Shown: piece after piece, positions 20,312 through 32,196 of the stretch
Numbering within the stretch: the stretch's first letter is position 1
Layout: each line of letters opens with the position of its first letter
DNA from: Spirogloea muscicola
Lineage: Eukaryota; Streptophyta; Zygnematophyceae; Spirogloeales; Spirogloeaceae
Direction: 5' to 3'
Assembly (NCBI GenBank): GCA_009602725.1
Contig: WELB01000174.1
Location: 3,965-51,673, forward strand
Length of the DNA: 47,709 bases
Notes under the pieces: generated by a model
Told to the model about the DNA's origin: nothing
What the model saw: the letters and a program-made list of their open reading frames with translations, nothing else
Databases searched by the model: none
Made by a program: the position numbers and the translations under genes

Positions 20312-20332
20312 GTTAAGCTTCATCAGCTTAAC
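20312..20332. repeat. perfect 8-base-arm hairpin
   Basis: GTTAAGCT and AGCTTAAC are separated by five bases. No function can be assigned. Confidence 0.6.
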
Positions 20333-20439
20333 CTGCAAGCCTGCACGCGCTTGATTCGGCCTAGAGTGGGTCAGTGATTGGTTGCCATTAGTGCGATTTA
20401 GCGCGTTCCGGTCATGTGGAACCTACTCTCCTTCTCTGG

Positions 20440-20650
20440 GCTGGCTTTCGAGAAGAAAGAAGGGCTCGTCCATTGATATTAGGGGAGAGCCCCCGGCTCC
20501 TCTTGACGAGCTGTGCAATGGTGGTGGCCGGCTGAAGAAAGTGCTCGCCCATTGAATAGGGGCTGGAAAAGCCAGCCCAAAAGAAGAATGAACAGCCGGC
20601 TGAAGGCTAGCAACAGCGTCGTTGGATCACACAACACTGGGGCCATGCTT
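20440..20650 (-). repeat. antisense retrotransposon tail fragments
   Basis: Two partial end blocks (GGGCTCGTCCATTGA near 20462, GTGCTCGCCCATTGA near 20540) are present, with one stem-loop GGGGCTGGAAAAGCCAGCCC at about 20557. Confidence 0.7.
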
Positions 20651-20654
20651 GGTA

Positions 20655-20848
20655 GACACTAGCAGAAGAAGTGGCACTCCCAACGGGGGCAAGGGCTGCG
20701 AAAAGCCAGCCCAAAAAGGAATTGACAAAGGTTTGGAGGGGCCTACAAGCGATTAGCAGCTACAAAGGGGCCGGAAGATGGGATGGCAGAACAGGGGGAG
20801 GATGGATCTTTCAGTAGTTACGAGTGAGGAGCCTCAGACACTAGCGGA
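20655..20848 (-). repeat. complete-looking antisense 3' tail with coding end
   Basis: On the minus strand LRLLTRNY-stop (about 20840-20812) is followed by a full tail: the GATCCTCCCCCTG block, GGCCCCTTTGTAGCTGCTAATCGC, CCAAACCTTTGTCAATTCC, the stem-loop near 20690 and the GGGAGTGCCACTTCTTC end. This is the cleanest reference copy of the TRNY subfamily tail in the window, about 155 bases from stop to end. Confidence 0.85.
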
Positions 20849-21167
20849 GCCAATCCTGTGGAGAAAGGTCCAGTGGGGGGGGGTTTTGACCGCCCCCACC
20901 TACCCCCCAAGGGGCGGCATTTGCGACCGGGAGCGCGGGACGCACCTCCCCGCCCGGACGGCACGCCCCGTCCGTACGGTCGCGTCTCGCTCCAGGTGAA
21001 AACAACAGAGCGACTCCCCGGGGGACGGGAACCCCCCCCCCCCGGCGGCCTGCAGCTCCTCCCGGCCTCAGCCATGGCGGCCGCCGCCGCCCGCCCGGCC
21101 CCGGCCCCCAGCCCCGCACGACCCCTACTCTATGGCCGCCGCTACGAGAGCCTCCACAAGGGCCTTC

Positions 21168-21173
21168 TATAAA
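21168..21173 (+). promoter_or_regulatory. TATA box of beta-helix gene 2
   Basis: TATAAA lies in a GC-rich promoter about 200 bases before the ATG at 21369. It is the only such motif in the preceding few hundred bases. Confidence 0.6.
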
Positions 21174-21368
21174 GGCTTCTGAAGGCCGGACCCTCACCGC
21201 CACCACTGCCCCTTCCGCCGCCAGCGCCGGCGCCTGCCGCTCCTTCCTCCTCCTCCTCCTCCGCGCCGCCGGCGGCTCCTCGTCGCTCTCGCGCAGCTCG
21301 CCGAGCTCGCCTGGAGGCGCCTTGCTCTCCGCTGCTGCTGCTGCTGCTGCGGCGGGAGCTCGCTCGCC

Positions 21369-24300
21369 ATGGCGCCCGCGAAGGCGCTCGCCCTGCTGCT
21401 GCTCCTCCTCTGCGCGGCGGCCTCCCCTCTGGGCGGTGAGAGCCGAGCCGCCAGCCGGCGACGGGCGCCCGCAGCAACCTTGCCTCTCTGACGGCAGGAG
21501 CTCGGCCGCTCCGGCGCAGCTTTAGCGGCGGCGGCCATGGCCGGCCCGCCCGCACTGAGCGCTTCGCGGCAGCAGAAACGAAACGAAACGAGACGAGAGC
21601 TCGTCACGTCTGCTGAGCCTTTGCTTGGTGATGGCCGCCGAGGCGTTGTGCAGCGACGGCGCAGCTGCAGCCCCGCAAGATCGTCCCCCTCCGCTTGCTG
21701 ATTGCCTCGCTGCCAACGCCGTATCCGTCGCCGCCGCCGCCATCGCCGCCGCCGCCGCCGCCGCCGCCGCCGTCGCCGTCGCNCCAGTCGCCCCCGCCCC
21801 CGTGGCGCCTGCCACGTGGCAGCGGGGCTCCCATGTCCAGACCCGCGCCACCCTTTCCTCACATTCCCGCCGCTGCCGCCGCCGCCGCCGTATCCGCCGC
21901 CGCATCCGTCGCCGCCGCCGCCGCATCCGCCGCCGCCGTCTCTGTCGCCGCCGCCGCCGCATCCGCCGCCGTCGTTTACACCTCGGCCGCCGCCATCGCC
22001 CCCGGCACTTCCCCCACCGTCTACAGGCCTCCGCCCTCCGCCTGCCCAGCCGCCTCCCCCTGGCACCTCGGGTAATACCAGGCCCAGGATGCTCACAAGC
22101 CCTTGAGCAGAATCGAACACTTGCAGTGCCACCTCCTGTCAAGTGGTCTTAAGAGCTCCTAGACGTAATACGCAAATGAATACATCTGGCAACTCTTGAC
22201 TTGAAAGACCTGACCATTGTGTCACTCTTCAAGGCTGACCTGATTGCAAAATCGATTGTCCTTCCAGGCTGCAGTGCCACTAAGATGATCATCAGCGTCC
22301 GCACGCTCAACGACATCTACAGCCGGCTGAAGTGGCCCGCGACGCAGACGGTCGAGCTCCAGCTCCTCAACGATGTCACAACCCCATCCACTATCACTTT
22401 CAACAAGTCCTTCTCGTGTACCATCTTGCGGTCAAGTTCGAGCACACCCCACAGCATCAAGTCCCAGAGCGACAAGGCGCCGGTGCTGCTGCTCTCCCAG
22501 GTCAACAACTTCCTCATGATGGACACCAACCTCCACATACCCATCATCAATGGGACCTCGCCAAAGCCCTGCCCGTACAAGGTGTTTGCGTACATCGAGC
22601 CGACGGTCTGCCCGGCGCTGGCCATCGACCTCTGCAACCGCGTCCAGATCACGAGGGGTACCTTGGATGGGGGCATCCATCTCTTCCGCAGCACCAACTC
22701 ACTGATTGACAGCAACCACATCTCCAGCTTGGACTGGGGAGTCATCGTTGGCCACACAGGTGGTGGCAGGTGGACAACCAGCCTCCTGAACAATGTGGTC
22801 AGTAACAACAGGATCCAGGGCTACGTGACAGGCGTGAATGTCGCTTATGGTGCTACTGGCATATACATCCTCAACAATTACATTGACGAGTTCATCTTCT
22901 CGGGAGTCACTCTCGGTCGAGGTGCTCACAATACTGGAGATGGTGAGTCCATCAATAGTCTCCTCTCTGGCCCTGAACTTTCTTGACGGTTCCTTCTCTA
23001 ACCCCTTATCCTGAATGCGACGCAAATGCACTCCTACTGACTCTTGCTCACTTGACCAAGTACTTCAGACCACATTGATATTTCTGCTCTGTCCACTTCA
23101 CCATTCTAAAGCCATGTTTACTGCATTGCTTGCTGTGCCAGCCATGCACAATGTGGTCGCGAACAACTACATTGAGGCCCTAAACACGACGGCGATTGTC
23201 ATCCCTGATGCTGCTGGAATATACTGTGTGCTGCACTGGATTAATCCAAGTAAGCAGCACGTATGCCTCTCTGCTGCATATAATCAAAGAGCCCATCAAA
23301 TCAAGTCTCTGACTCACACTGTGCACCTACAGAGTGTGAAAAGAGTACACTCAAATGTCATTGAGCCGCCGTTGCTGACTTGGTCCCTTGTCTTCGGTTG
23401 CAGATAACACCCTCAGTTGCAATTACATAGTCGGCCGCATACCTCACTGCATCTACCTCGACTTCGGCACCTCTGGCGTCCAGATCCACGGCACTGTCTG
23501 CATCCACAGTGGCAATGGTCTGAAGATCAATACGGGCCACAGCAACAATATTAGGGGTATGGTTATTGCCGAGCCCTACGCTCAGCCGGGATACATTGCC
23601 CCTCAACTTTTCTGGAATTGTCTAACGGATCCCGGCACCTCCTGGGACGAGCAACGGCAACAGTTTTTCAACACACCGCAATTCAGAGCTGTGAGATCCT
23701 CATGACTTTGAAACATCTGAAGGCAATCTCAACTGAGCACAGTGTTCCTTTGGATTGTCTTACTTACTCTGACTCTAGCTGCTGCACCTTTGCTGCAATC
23801 TCTTGACTTACTTCAGCTTTCATTCCTCATTTGCGCTGTTGCCTTGTACTGTGCTTTTGCCCCAAGAGAATAGTGCTCCGACTGTTTAGCCTAGATCTGA
23901 CAGATGTTGCTTTCTGAACTTACAGCTCTATCCATGGCTCACCAACTTTTGCTCCATCACCCAAATCAACGGCGTGAGCTGCAATGCACCAGGTGGTCTC
24001 AACGCCTCCCAAACCGGAAATTGCAGTGGCATGCCCACAGCAAATTATTGGGAGGTAAATCCTTTCTCGAAACCTTGACATCAGAATAATTCTCTGTAAT
24101 GTGTTAGTCTGCCACCTTACATCTTCAAGTTCCTAGTCATCGCAGGGCAAATGTTGCGCTACAGCTCATCAGTGAGCTCACTGCAGACACGACTGAACGC
24201 TTCCATCGTGATATTGTGCAGAGCGTTATTGTGGCTGCCATCTCCGGTCACGTACCCGAGTTCTATGGCCTAAACATCCTCCCTGCACAACCAAACATCA

Positions 24301-24515
24301 ACACCGTCACGTATCTGAAGTACAAAGGACCCTCCGCTGTGGTTACAAACGCCAATTACACACTGGGCTTCAACGACCCTGCCAACGACGACTATGGACT
24401 GCACCCAAATTCCCCCATCTTCCAAACGTACCCCACCTTTCCCAACTGCCCGAAAGCAAACAATGGTCCAAAACCTGTCGCCTCTTCCCTCTACTTGACC
24501 AAATTTAACAGCTGA
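21369..24515 (+). CDS. secreted proline-rich protein with beta-helix-like domain 2, seven exons
   Basis: My exon model is 21369-21435, 21654-22071, 22268-22942, 23142-23249, 23404-23690, 23926-24054 and 24222-24515 (about 658 residues, TGA stop, GT-AG introns). Exon 1 is a signal peptide with a LALLLLLLCAAAS core. Exon 2 encodes about 140 residues of SPPPP/HPPPP repeats like the hydroxyproline-rich shafts of algal wall glycoproteins. It contains the N at 21783. Dropping that N makes the exon a multiple of three and joins the two proline-rich frames. Exons 3-7 encode the Cys/Asn-rich domain with NNYI and SNNRIQGYVTGVNVAYG rungs. The domain begins at GCSA and ends near FPNCPKANNGPKP. A secreted wall or matrix protein is likely; enzymatic activity is unknown. 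It faces paralogue 3 tail to tail. Confidence 0.83.
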
Positions 24516-27500
24516 AGACACTTTTGAGCCAGACGTCACTAGCGGATCTCCCTGTGACAGATGGAAAAAGGTGAAGCTGAAAAGGTCTTGCCCAACTTCC
24601 TTGAACCTTTGTACGTGATATACTAGCTGCTTTAGAAGCTCTTTCCATCTTGATATGGTAGTGTCAATGCAGTCGACGGTCAAAAGCCAACTTGTACGAA
24701 TTTGAAGTTATAAAGATAGAGTAGGGCATACTTATTAGCGAAACTTCATGACAACCCATATCCGTTTAGTTGGCCTTTGACCATCTACTAGCACTCAATC
24801 TTGTGGACCTCACAACAATGCTCCTTACTTATACAAGGCACACTATCAGACAACTATTTCATTTATACTGCACAAGCTGCACCTTACATCATTTGCCAAA
24901 CCACATGTCATCACGAAGTAACCCCAGAGTTGCATAAAGTAGCTCCAGCTTGTAGTACACAACCATGTACAGAACCATGTAATCGCAACGAAATTGTGAT
25001 GGAAGTTACAACTTCATTCAAACAACTCTATCATGTTGTGCAAATCTTAAGTAACATACATCTGATGTTTCATTCCTAAGTATTATAGCACAACACGAAG
25101 AAATAGAAGTTGAAGATTCTGTACTTGTAAATCATAACCACAATGACGTTGCCAAGCAAAGTAGGTAGATATTACGAATGTAAATATCTTGGGAGTGAAT
25201 CGTGGGGGTAAAATGCAACAATAAGAACACTGGTACAATGTGAAGTTACTGTATAACATCGGTTGTACCAGTGAAGCTGAAGATGACTTTCAGTGGAACT
25301 CTCAGTCAATGGGAATCTTGTATAAGGACAGTGCAATACTCGAATCGGACCCATTAAGTTCTTTGTGGAATGCAGTATGTAAAGCAATTGTTGGTTCAAG
25401 ACATGCAACAGTCTTACCAACAGGACATCCTTTCCGATCCGACTCTTGTCAATTCTTTTTGGACTGCCTTATCCCAGCCCTTGCCCCCATTTGGAGTGCC
25501 ACTTCTTTTCTTTCCGATCAGCACGCTCTTCTGTCACTGCACCTAACTCCACCTTCTAAACAAGTGATGTTGGTGACACTCCCATGCTATTAATCTTCGA
25601 GGAAAACTGTCCAAATCCAACAATCAGGCTTTTTGACCTTCAACACATGATTCAGCATCTTGGAACATGAGATACAAGCTTCGGCTGGCCCCATGCGAAG
25701 CAGATAGTAGTTACTTACATCTCACCAATATATGTACAACTTGCGCCAGGGAATGCTTTGACAACCTTTGTCAAGCATTGAGTCGGTTTTAAGATTACAA
25801 CTGATCTGAATTTCAGTCAATGTCTACATCAGTCACTGCACCCGTGTCCTTTGCATGTTGATGTATGCTCACTTCCGGAGCAGTTCTGAAGCCCTCGGTT
25901 GGCATAGGAGTAGAGAACTATATTTCTTCCGCATCCACAGTCATGTACGTCTCGAATTCGGTGCAGACTGAAGTGTTACAATGAAGTTGAGAATTCATGC
26001 ACAGATTTCAAACGTCTGTTTGTTGGTACATGCCTGTTTACTTGGCCACTAGGACTCACTTGCATAGTGCATATTTGCTTCTCGTAAACCACTGCATAAG
26101 ACAGGTGCTTGTCATAAGTCAGGATGCTCGAACTACCTTGCCTAGTTGGAATGAGACGTCAGAAGCCTATATACTCTGACCATCTCATCCGCTTCCTGCT
26201 CCATATGGTCTTAAGTTGAGGTCCGGGCAGCGAAGGACGGACACCCAAGGAGAACGTGTTATCGTAAATCACATACATAACCGTTGGCACATGCAGATTT
26301 GAAGATCGTCCAGCGCAAAGGGTACACCACTATTGGGTTGAGCGCGCACCACTGTGTCGAATTTGACCTAGTTGGTGGAAGAACAGTGGCTCCAGCCATC
26401 AGGTACAGGTTTTGAAGGATCAGCCTCTCAGCCTGGACAAGAAGAAAGAAAGAAACAGCTATTTCGATGTAAAGCAATGGCTGAGAGGCCAGCCCAAAGA
26501 ATGAACAAGATTGAAAGGACCGAGAGGCGCCAATACTACACAGAAGCAAGACGTGCCTCTTGCAAGAAGGCAGTAGTCGTGAACGGCAAGCCCAATATGC
26601 AATGACAAATGTAATAGCAGGGCCTAGCCAGCAAACGAGGCTGATATTGTGAATGTCGCGTTTGGGCCCCTAAGACGCAGGAGGAGCGTTCAAAGCGTCC
26701 TTGTTAGGTTGAGTGCGTGGGAGGGACAATCACCCGCCACAAGGAAGTACTCCAGCAGAGAGGAGATAGGTGCACCAGAGCACTACCATGCACTTTCAGC
26801 ACAATGGAAGTTATGTATGTCTGTCATGGAGGTTGTCCAACACGCCGAAGATCTGAATACTTTTGACGTTAGTGTGACCAGTGGTAGTTTTACTGATCAA
26901 TAGGTTTGACCAATAGCCTAATCTTCTGTACAGATGTGACAGGGTATTATACTAACGGTTGTCATACATGTCCTTTGTGTTGTGGATGTGTGAACAAGAT
27001 AACTTAGTCAGTGATATGTGACAAATTGTTTTTGTCTAATTAGTGATATGTGAGACAGTTTGCGTCAAACATAGTGGCTTGTTGATATGTTTTACCTGTG
27101 AATCTGTTGTGAATAATTTAATGAGTATAATCACTGATGTGTGCAAAGGATTTCGAAAAGCGCGGTCGAATTTACCGGTGGCTGGGAAAAGCCAGCTTAA
27201 AAGGAATGGTCAAGGTCAAGAGGAGCCGAATGGCGCAGAAAGCAGGGGACTAAGTGTTAAGACGACAAGGAGGCTTTCAGTAACCTCTAGTTGCAAAGTT
27301 TGCAACAGTGGTTTTATCTTCTCAAGCCAAATTTTGGATACTTGATGAGTTGTTAGGGTGGGAAGTACATCAACAGGTAAAGATAGGATTTTGAGACAAG
27401 ATTATTGATGTTGTTTAGAAAATCAATGACAAGGTCATGATCACTCAATGTCGTGTTTTGCTATTCTGTCTCTAACTTTTCCTTCCTAAGGTAAGTGGAC

Positions 27501-27770
27501 CAAGAGCCAAGCACGTGGTGCAGGCACCATCAGGCTTGGATGTTGGTCCAGTGACCCTACAGAAAGCGAAATGGACAAAATGGGAACTCTGTTGCCGCTC
27601 TATTTGTCAATGTCTGCGTTTGCCCTGGGCTGCGTCAAAGGACAGGGAGGTCGCTAAAGACGATTCCATGCCAGGGGAGGAGTGGGGGAGACAAGCAACT
27701 ACAACACAACACGGGTTGAGGGAGTTAGGAGAGGTAACTGCACTCGGATCTTGCAGGACAGGCTAGCGTA
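24516..27770. other. intergenic between convergent paralogues
   Basis: AT-richer sequence without a supported gene. Single retrotransposon-tail fragments occur at about 25440-25515 (+), 26440-26560 (-) and 27165-27260 (-). Short open frames show no domain, codon bias or splice sites consistent with a gene. Confidence 0.5.
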
Positions 27771-30700
27771 TCAAAACCTCAAGTAGTAGTAGCTCTCTGG
27801 CACATATTTGGGTCCTGTATTGCCAATCGGGCAGCTGGGGAACTTGGGGAACGTTTTGTAAATTGGCGAAGTTGGCCTGAGACCGTAATCGTTGCTGGCC
27901 GGATCATTGAACTGGAGCCCATTTATGGCGTTTACTGCAAAGGCACTGGCGCCCGGGTACATGAGGTACTCGATGGTGTTGACGTCGGACAATGCTGGCA
28001 GAAGGGTCAACCCAAAGAACTCTGGAACGTGCTTGGTTTTCCCAGCAAGCACAACAGACTGCATCATGGAAAGAGACCGGAAGGTCAGTCGACTGCAGTG
28101 TGCATATGATACCTTCTCAGACAGCATATGATTTCCATATTCAAGTAGTCAAGGTGGCCTAACATTGTGAGGTAGTTAGTGCCACGTGCGCTGACCTCCC
28201 AAACGTTGCCTGTGGGCATGCCACTGCAGCCGCCAGTCTGCTCTTGCGTCAAGCCCCCAGGCGCGTTGCAATTGTGGCCATTGACATGTGTGATTTTGCA
28301 GAAGTCCTGAAGCCACGGGTAGGCCTGGACACATCATGGGGGCTTGGACAGTCAGCTTCGCAAACATTTGAAGCAGAAGAGAACTGCTTTGCGTGGTGGA
28401 AGCTCTGGTGGTAGCAATTTATACCAAACGAGGATGATGAGGATGTAGATGGACTGACCTTCTGAAAGTCTGGGGTGTCAAAGTACTTCCGGCGATCAGA
28501 ATCCCAGGAGGTGCCAGGGTCACTGACACAGTTCCAGTTCAGCTGTGGAGCGATGAAGCCAGGTTGAGCATATGGGTCTGCTATGACCATGCCGAGGATG
28601 TTGTTGTTGTGGCCCGTGTTGGCCTTCAGACCATTACCAGTTCCAACGCACACTTGCCCATCAATCTGGTAGCCTGAGCTGGCAAAGTCGAGGTAGACGC
28701 AGTGCGGGATGCTTCCAACGACGTAGTTGCATTTGAGGTGATTGCCTGCACCAGATCATAGTACACAGGTGTTAGCATGAATCAACAGCACAAGTGTGAC
28801 TATTGGGGCATGCTTGCAGCGGCAAAGCAGCAATCAGGCACAGCACATTGCGCTTGTCACAGTCGATGTTGAGTCTCCTTTTAACTAACCTGGGTTGATC
28901 CAGTGGGTGACCATGTAGATTCCGGTAGAATCAGGAATATAAGGTGTTTCTGACTTAATGTCCATGTAGTTGTTGGATAGGGTAATAAACATTGCTGCAA
29001 GTGGCACACATGGACGTACATTAGCTGCTGGATGTGTGACTCCTGGAAGTGAAGCAGGGCAACTTAGGTGGATGCACTGGAAGGCGCGAGGAAACATTTG
29101 CAGATCTTCACATGTTCAGCGTGTGCGCTTACCATCTCCGGTGTTGTGAACACCTCGTCCGAGGGAGATGCCGGCAAAAATGAAGTCGGTGATGTAGTTG
29201 TTGGAAACTTCGACGCCCACAGCCCCGTATGCAACATTGATGCCTACAATCTCCCCAGAAATACGGTTGTTGCTGACAACGTGATTCATCTTGGTCGTTG
29301 TCCACTTGCCGCCGCCAGTCCCGCCGACAATGACCGAGAAGTCATGTGTGGTGATGGTGTTTGAGTCGATGAGAGAGTTGGTGCTTGTGAAGAGGTGGAT
29401 TGCGCCATCGAATTTCCCTTTGACAATCTGAACGAGGTTTGAGTAGCTGATGACCACAGCAGGGCAATAGCCAATCTGCAGGTGCTGGTAGACCTTGTAT
29501 GGGCAGGGTGATGGGGACTTGTCGACGACAATGGGCACATATACGCTCACGCGAACCATCAGGAAGTGCTGCACGCCGGTGATCAAGACCGCCACACTCC
29601 TGTCATTCTGCGTGCGGATGGTGTATGTGTTGGCGCCCTGCGATGTCATGATTGTACATGAGTACGATTTGTCCAGACGTAGCGTTGAGGGTACTGTGAT
29701 GTCGTGCTGGAGAACCAGCACCACTGTCTGAGTGCTCAGGTACTCAGTTCGCTTTTTGATATCATCGGGTGATGCGACATTGATCGTGACGCGATCTGCG
29801 CTGCAGCCTGCAATGCATCACCAGGATGGATGGTCAGCACTAAGCATGGTCAATAAGGCAGAGGATTAATTATACCATCTAAGATGACTATCAGGCAGAA
29901 TGGATGGCAGCCATAGATGAGGCAACTAGCTGCTCAGATCTCCAGTTGGTGAGTAGGTCACTCTTACCTTGTCCTTGGCCTTGCACTGGGGGGGGAGAGA
30001 TGGGGGGCGGTGAAGGCGACCTCCGGAGTGGTGCCTCAGGGGGCGGCGAGTGCGGCGGAGGCGGCGGCCGCTTGGGCGGCGGCGGCGAGCGCTTGGGAGG
30101 GGGCGGCGAGCGCTTGGGCGGTGGCGGAGACTTGTGCATGCCCTTGGGTGGTGGGGGCGAGTGCTTGGGCGGCGACGGCGGCGGCGGTGAGTGCTTGGGC
30201 GGCGGTGGAGGCGAAATCTTGGGCGGCGGCGGCGGTGGCGAGAGCTTAGGCGGCGGCGGCGGAGACTTGTGCATGCCCTTTGGTGGCGGCGGCGAGCTGT
30301 TGGGCGGGGACGGNCTTGGGCGGCGGCGGCGAGCGCTTGGGCGGCGGCGGCGAGCGCTTGGGCGGCGGCGGCGAGTGCTTGGGCGGTGGCGGAGACTTGT
30401 GCATGCCCTTGGGTGGTGGGGGCGAGTGCTTGGGCGGCGACGGCGGCGGCGGTGAGTGCTTGGGCGGCGGTGGAGGCGAAATCTTGGGCGGCGGCGGCGG
30501 TGGCGAGAGCTTAGGCGGCGGCGGCGGAGACTTGTGCATGCCCTTTGGTGGCGGCGGCGAGCTGTTGGGCGGGGACGGTGGTGGCGGCGAGGGCTTCGGT
30601 GGCGGTGGAGGCAAGTACTTGGGCGGCGGCGGTGGCGGTGGGGAGAGCTTAGGTGCCGGTGGCGGCGACCTCCGGAGGGGAGCAGCTGGCGCGGGCGGCG

Positions 30701-31443
30701 GTGGCGATGGCGGCGGTGGTGATGGTGGCGGAGGCGAGGGCTCTAGCGAGGGTGCGGGAGCAGGGCCTGGCAGCAGTGGCGACGATGGTGATGGGGCAGG
30801 AGCTGGTGTGGGTATGGCAGCGGGGCCGGGCGATGGCGGTTCTGATGGTGTTGGTGATGGAAATTCGGTTGGCGACGGCGCTGGAGCAGGGATGGCCACC
30901 GGCGGCGGCGGCGGCAGCGACATGGTGGGAGCAGGAGTTGGTGGTGGGCCGTCCTCAGACACGTTGCGGAGCCGGCTGATGCGCCGGTCCTTCAGCGGCG
31001 GCGGCGGGGCCGCCCGTCTCAAATCAGCAAAAGTGATTGCCGGAGGTGGCATGACTGACGAGGCCAGTACATCGGAGGTCGGTCCGCCCGCTTCCGGCGC
31101 TGCCACCGGGGCCTCCACCGGTGAGGCCAATGGAGCTCCAAAGGGTGCGAGCCATGGAGCTCCGAGAGGAGCTTCACCAGAGGCGCCTGCATGGAAGCAG
31201 CAGTGGCTTCGGATAAGCATGCGATCATGCGAAGCTGGCGACTAGAACCTGGAGTGCAACTAAGGCCGTGCTCGCCCTACTGGCTGCGCATGCTGCTTCT
31301 GCAGGGCCGAGCACGATCAAGGGGCAGCAACTTCTCAAGATGGAGCTCTCACCCAAGACGAGCAGGGAGCACGATAACCAGAGCAGCAGCGCGGGCCCCC
31401 CGCACAGTGCTCGCAGCGCCGCCATGGCTCCCGCGGCTGCCAA
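27771..31443 (-). CDS. secreted proline-rich protein with beta-helix-like domain 3, seven exons
   Basis: My exon model on the minus strand is 31443-31353, 31186-29968, 29807-29133, 28994-28890, 28745-28459, 28324-28196 and 28058-27771 (about 930 residues, TGA stop). Exon 1 gives a signal peptide with an ALLLWLSCSLLVLG core; the ATG at 31425 is an alternative start. Exon 2 encodes about 406 residues. The first 170 are Ala/Pro/Gly-rich, with a basic LKDRRISRLRNVSED patch. The remainder is SPPPPK, KHSPPPP and GMHKSPPPPK repeats, partly in a 265-base tandem duplication. The N at 30313 must be dropped to keep the frame; with that the exon is exactly 1218 bases, as its phases require. Exons 3-7 match the paralogues in phase and length. 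The repeats suggest an O-glycosylated rod carrying a beta-helix head in the wall. Function is otherwise unknown. Confidence 0.85.
30100..30590. repeat. 265-base tandem duplication inside the proline-rich exon
   Basis: The segment from about 30116 to 30312 recurs at about 30381 to 30578 with a 265-base offset and almost no differences, including the codons for KGMHKSPPPP. The single N at 30313 sits exactly at the end of the first copy, a typical place for an assembler to stop. Confidence 0.85.
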
Positions 31444-32190
31444 CGCGCTGCGATCGCTCTATCGCTATAAGCGGAAGAGCCTCTCGACGTGTTGCAGCCA
31501 GCCCAGCGCTGGAGGACGGCAGCAGCCTGGGAGTCGCCGTCTGCGAGCGGTCCAGCCTCGACCTGAAGTGGGTCCGCGGCGGCGCAGAGGCTGCCAAGGC
31601 CAGGAAGCGGTGGCCGAGAGGCCGCTGCGAGAGGCCAAGGCGCGAGGAGGCCAAGGGGCAGAGCCGCTGCAGTGCGCGCTGACAGCAGTGGTGGAGGCGC
31701 GAGGCAGCTTGTGGGGAGGGAGGGGAGGCTGGACTGACTGACATGGCGCAGATCCCGGGAGCCCATAATAAGGCCGGCCGGGGGGGTGGACGGCGGGCCG
31801 GGGCGGTGCCGGGGGGGCGCTCCCTCCCTCCCCGCCTCGCGCTCACGGCTACGAGGGGGCCCCTCCCCCGGGGGCGCTCCCCCCCCTCCTCGCCTGGTCT
31901 CGCCAGGACAGCCGAGACGACGCCCGACGTCCCCGGAGTTGCCCTGCGCGCCAAGATTCCGTTGGATTCTCCTGGAACCCCCCTGCCAGGGACACCCCCA
32001 CGACCGCACCCGCACCGATAGACGACAATACTGGGATGTCTATGCGGCTTCGGCAGTCGTCTTGTAGCGGGGGAGGTGCTATGCGGGTGCCGCAGAGGGC
32101 ACCTGAGGGGGAGATCCGCGACGTCCGCCAGGGTGGGCGGGCCCGACGTAGAAAGCCCCGCCCCCCCCCCGGCTAACGTCGCGGAAGCGG
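31444..32190. other. GC-rich promoter side of beta-helix gene 3
   Basis: CpG-rich sequence with long composition-driven open frames on both strands and G/C runs around 31780-31880. A TTATTAT stands on the minus strand near 31765, about 320 bases from the start codon, as a weak promoter candidate. No other gene is seen. Confidence 0.4.
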
Positions 32191-32196
32191 TGCTCC

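Noticed and set aside
21194-22132. Long minus-strand Gly/Arg-rich open frame over the proline-rich exon of gene 2
   Set aside because: It is the antisense shadow of a GC-rich proline repeat; the plus strand has the signal peptide, splice sites and paralogue support.
30280-31245. Plus-strand Gly-rich open frame of 321 codons opposite gene 3
   Set aside because: It is the complement of SPPPP codons read as GGGE; there is no start context or domain, and the minus strand is supported by two paralogues.
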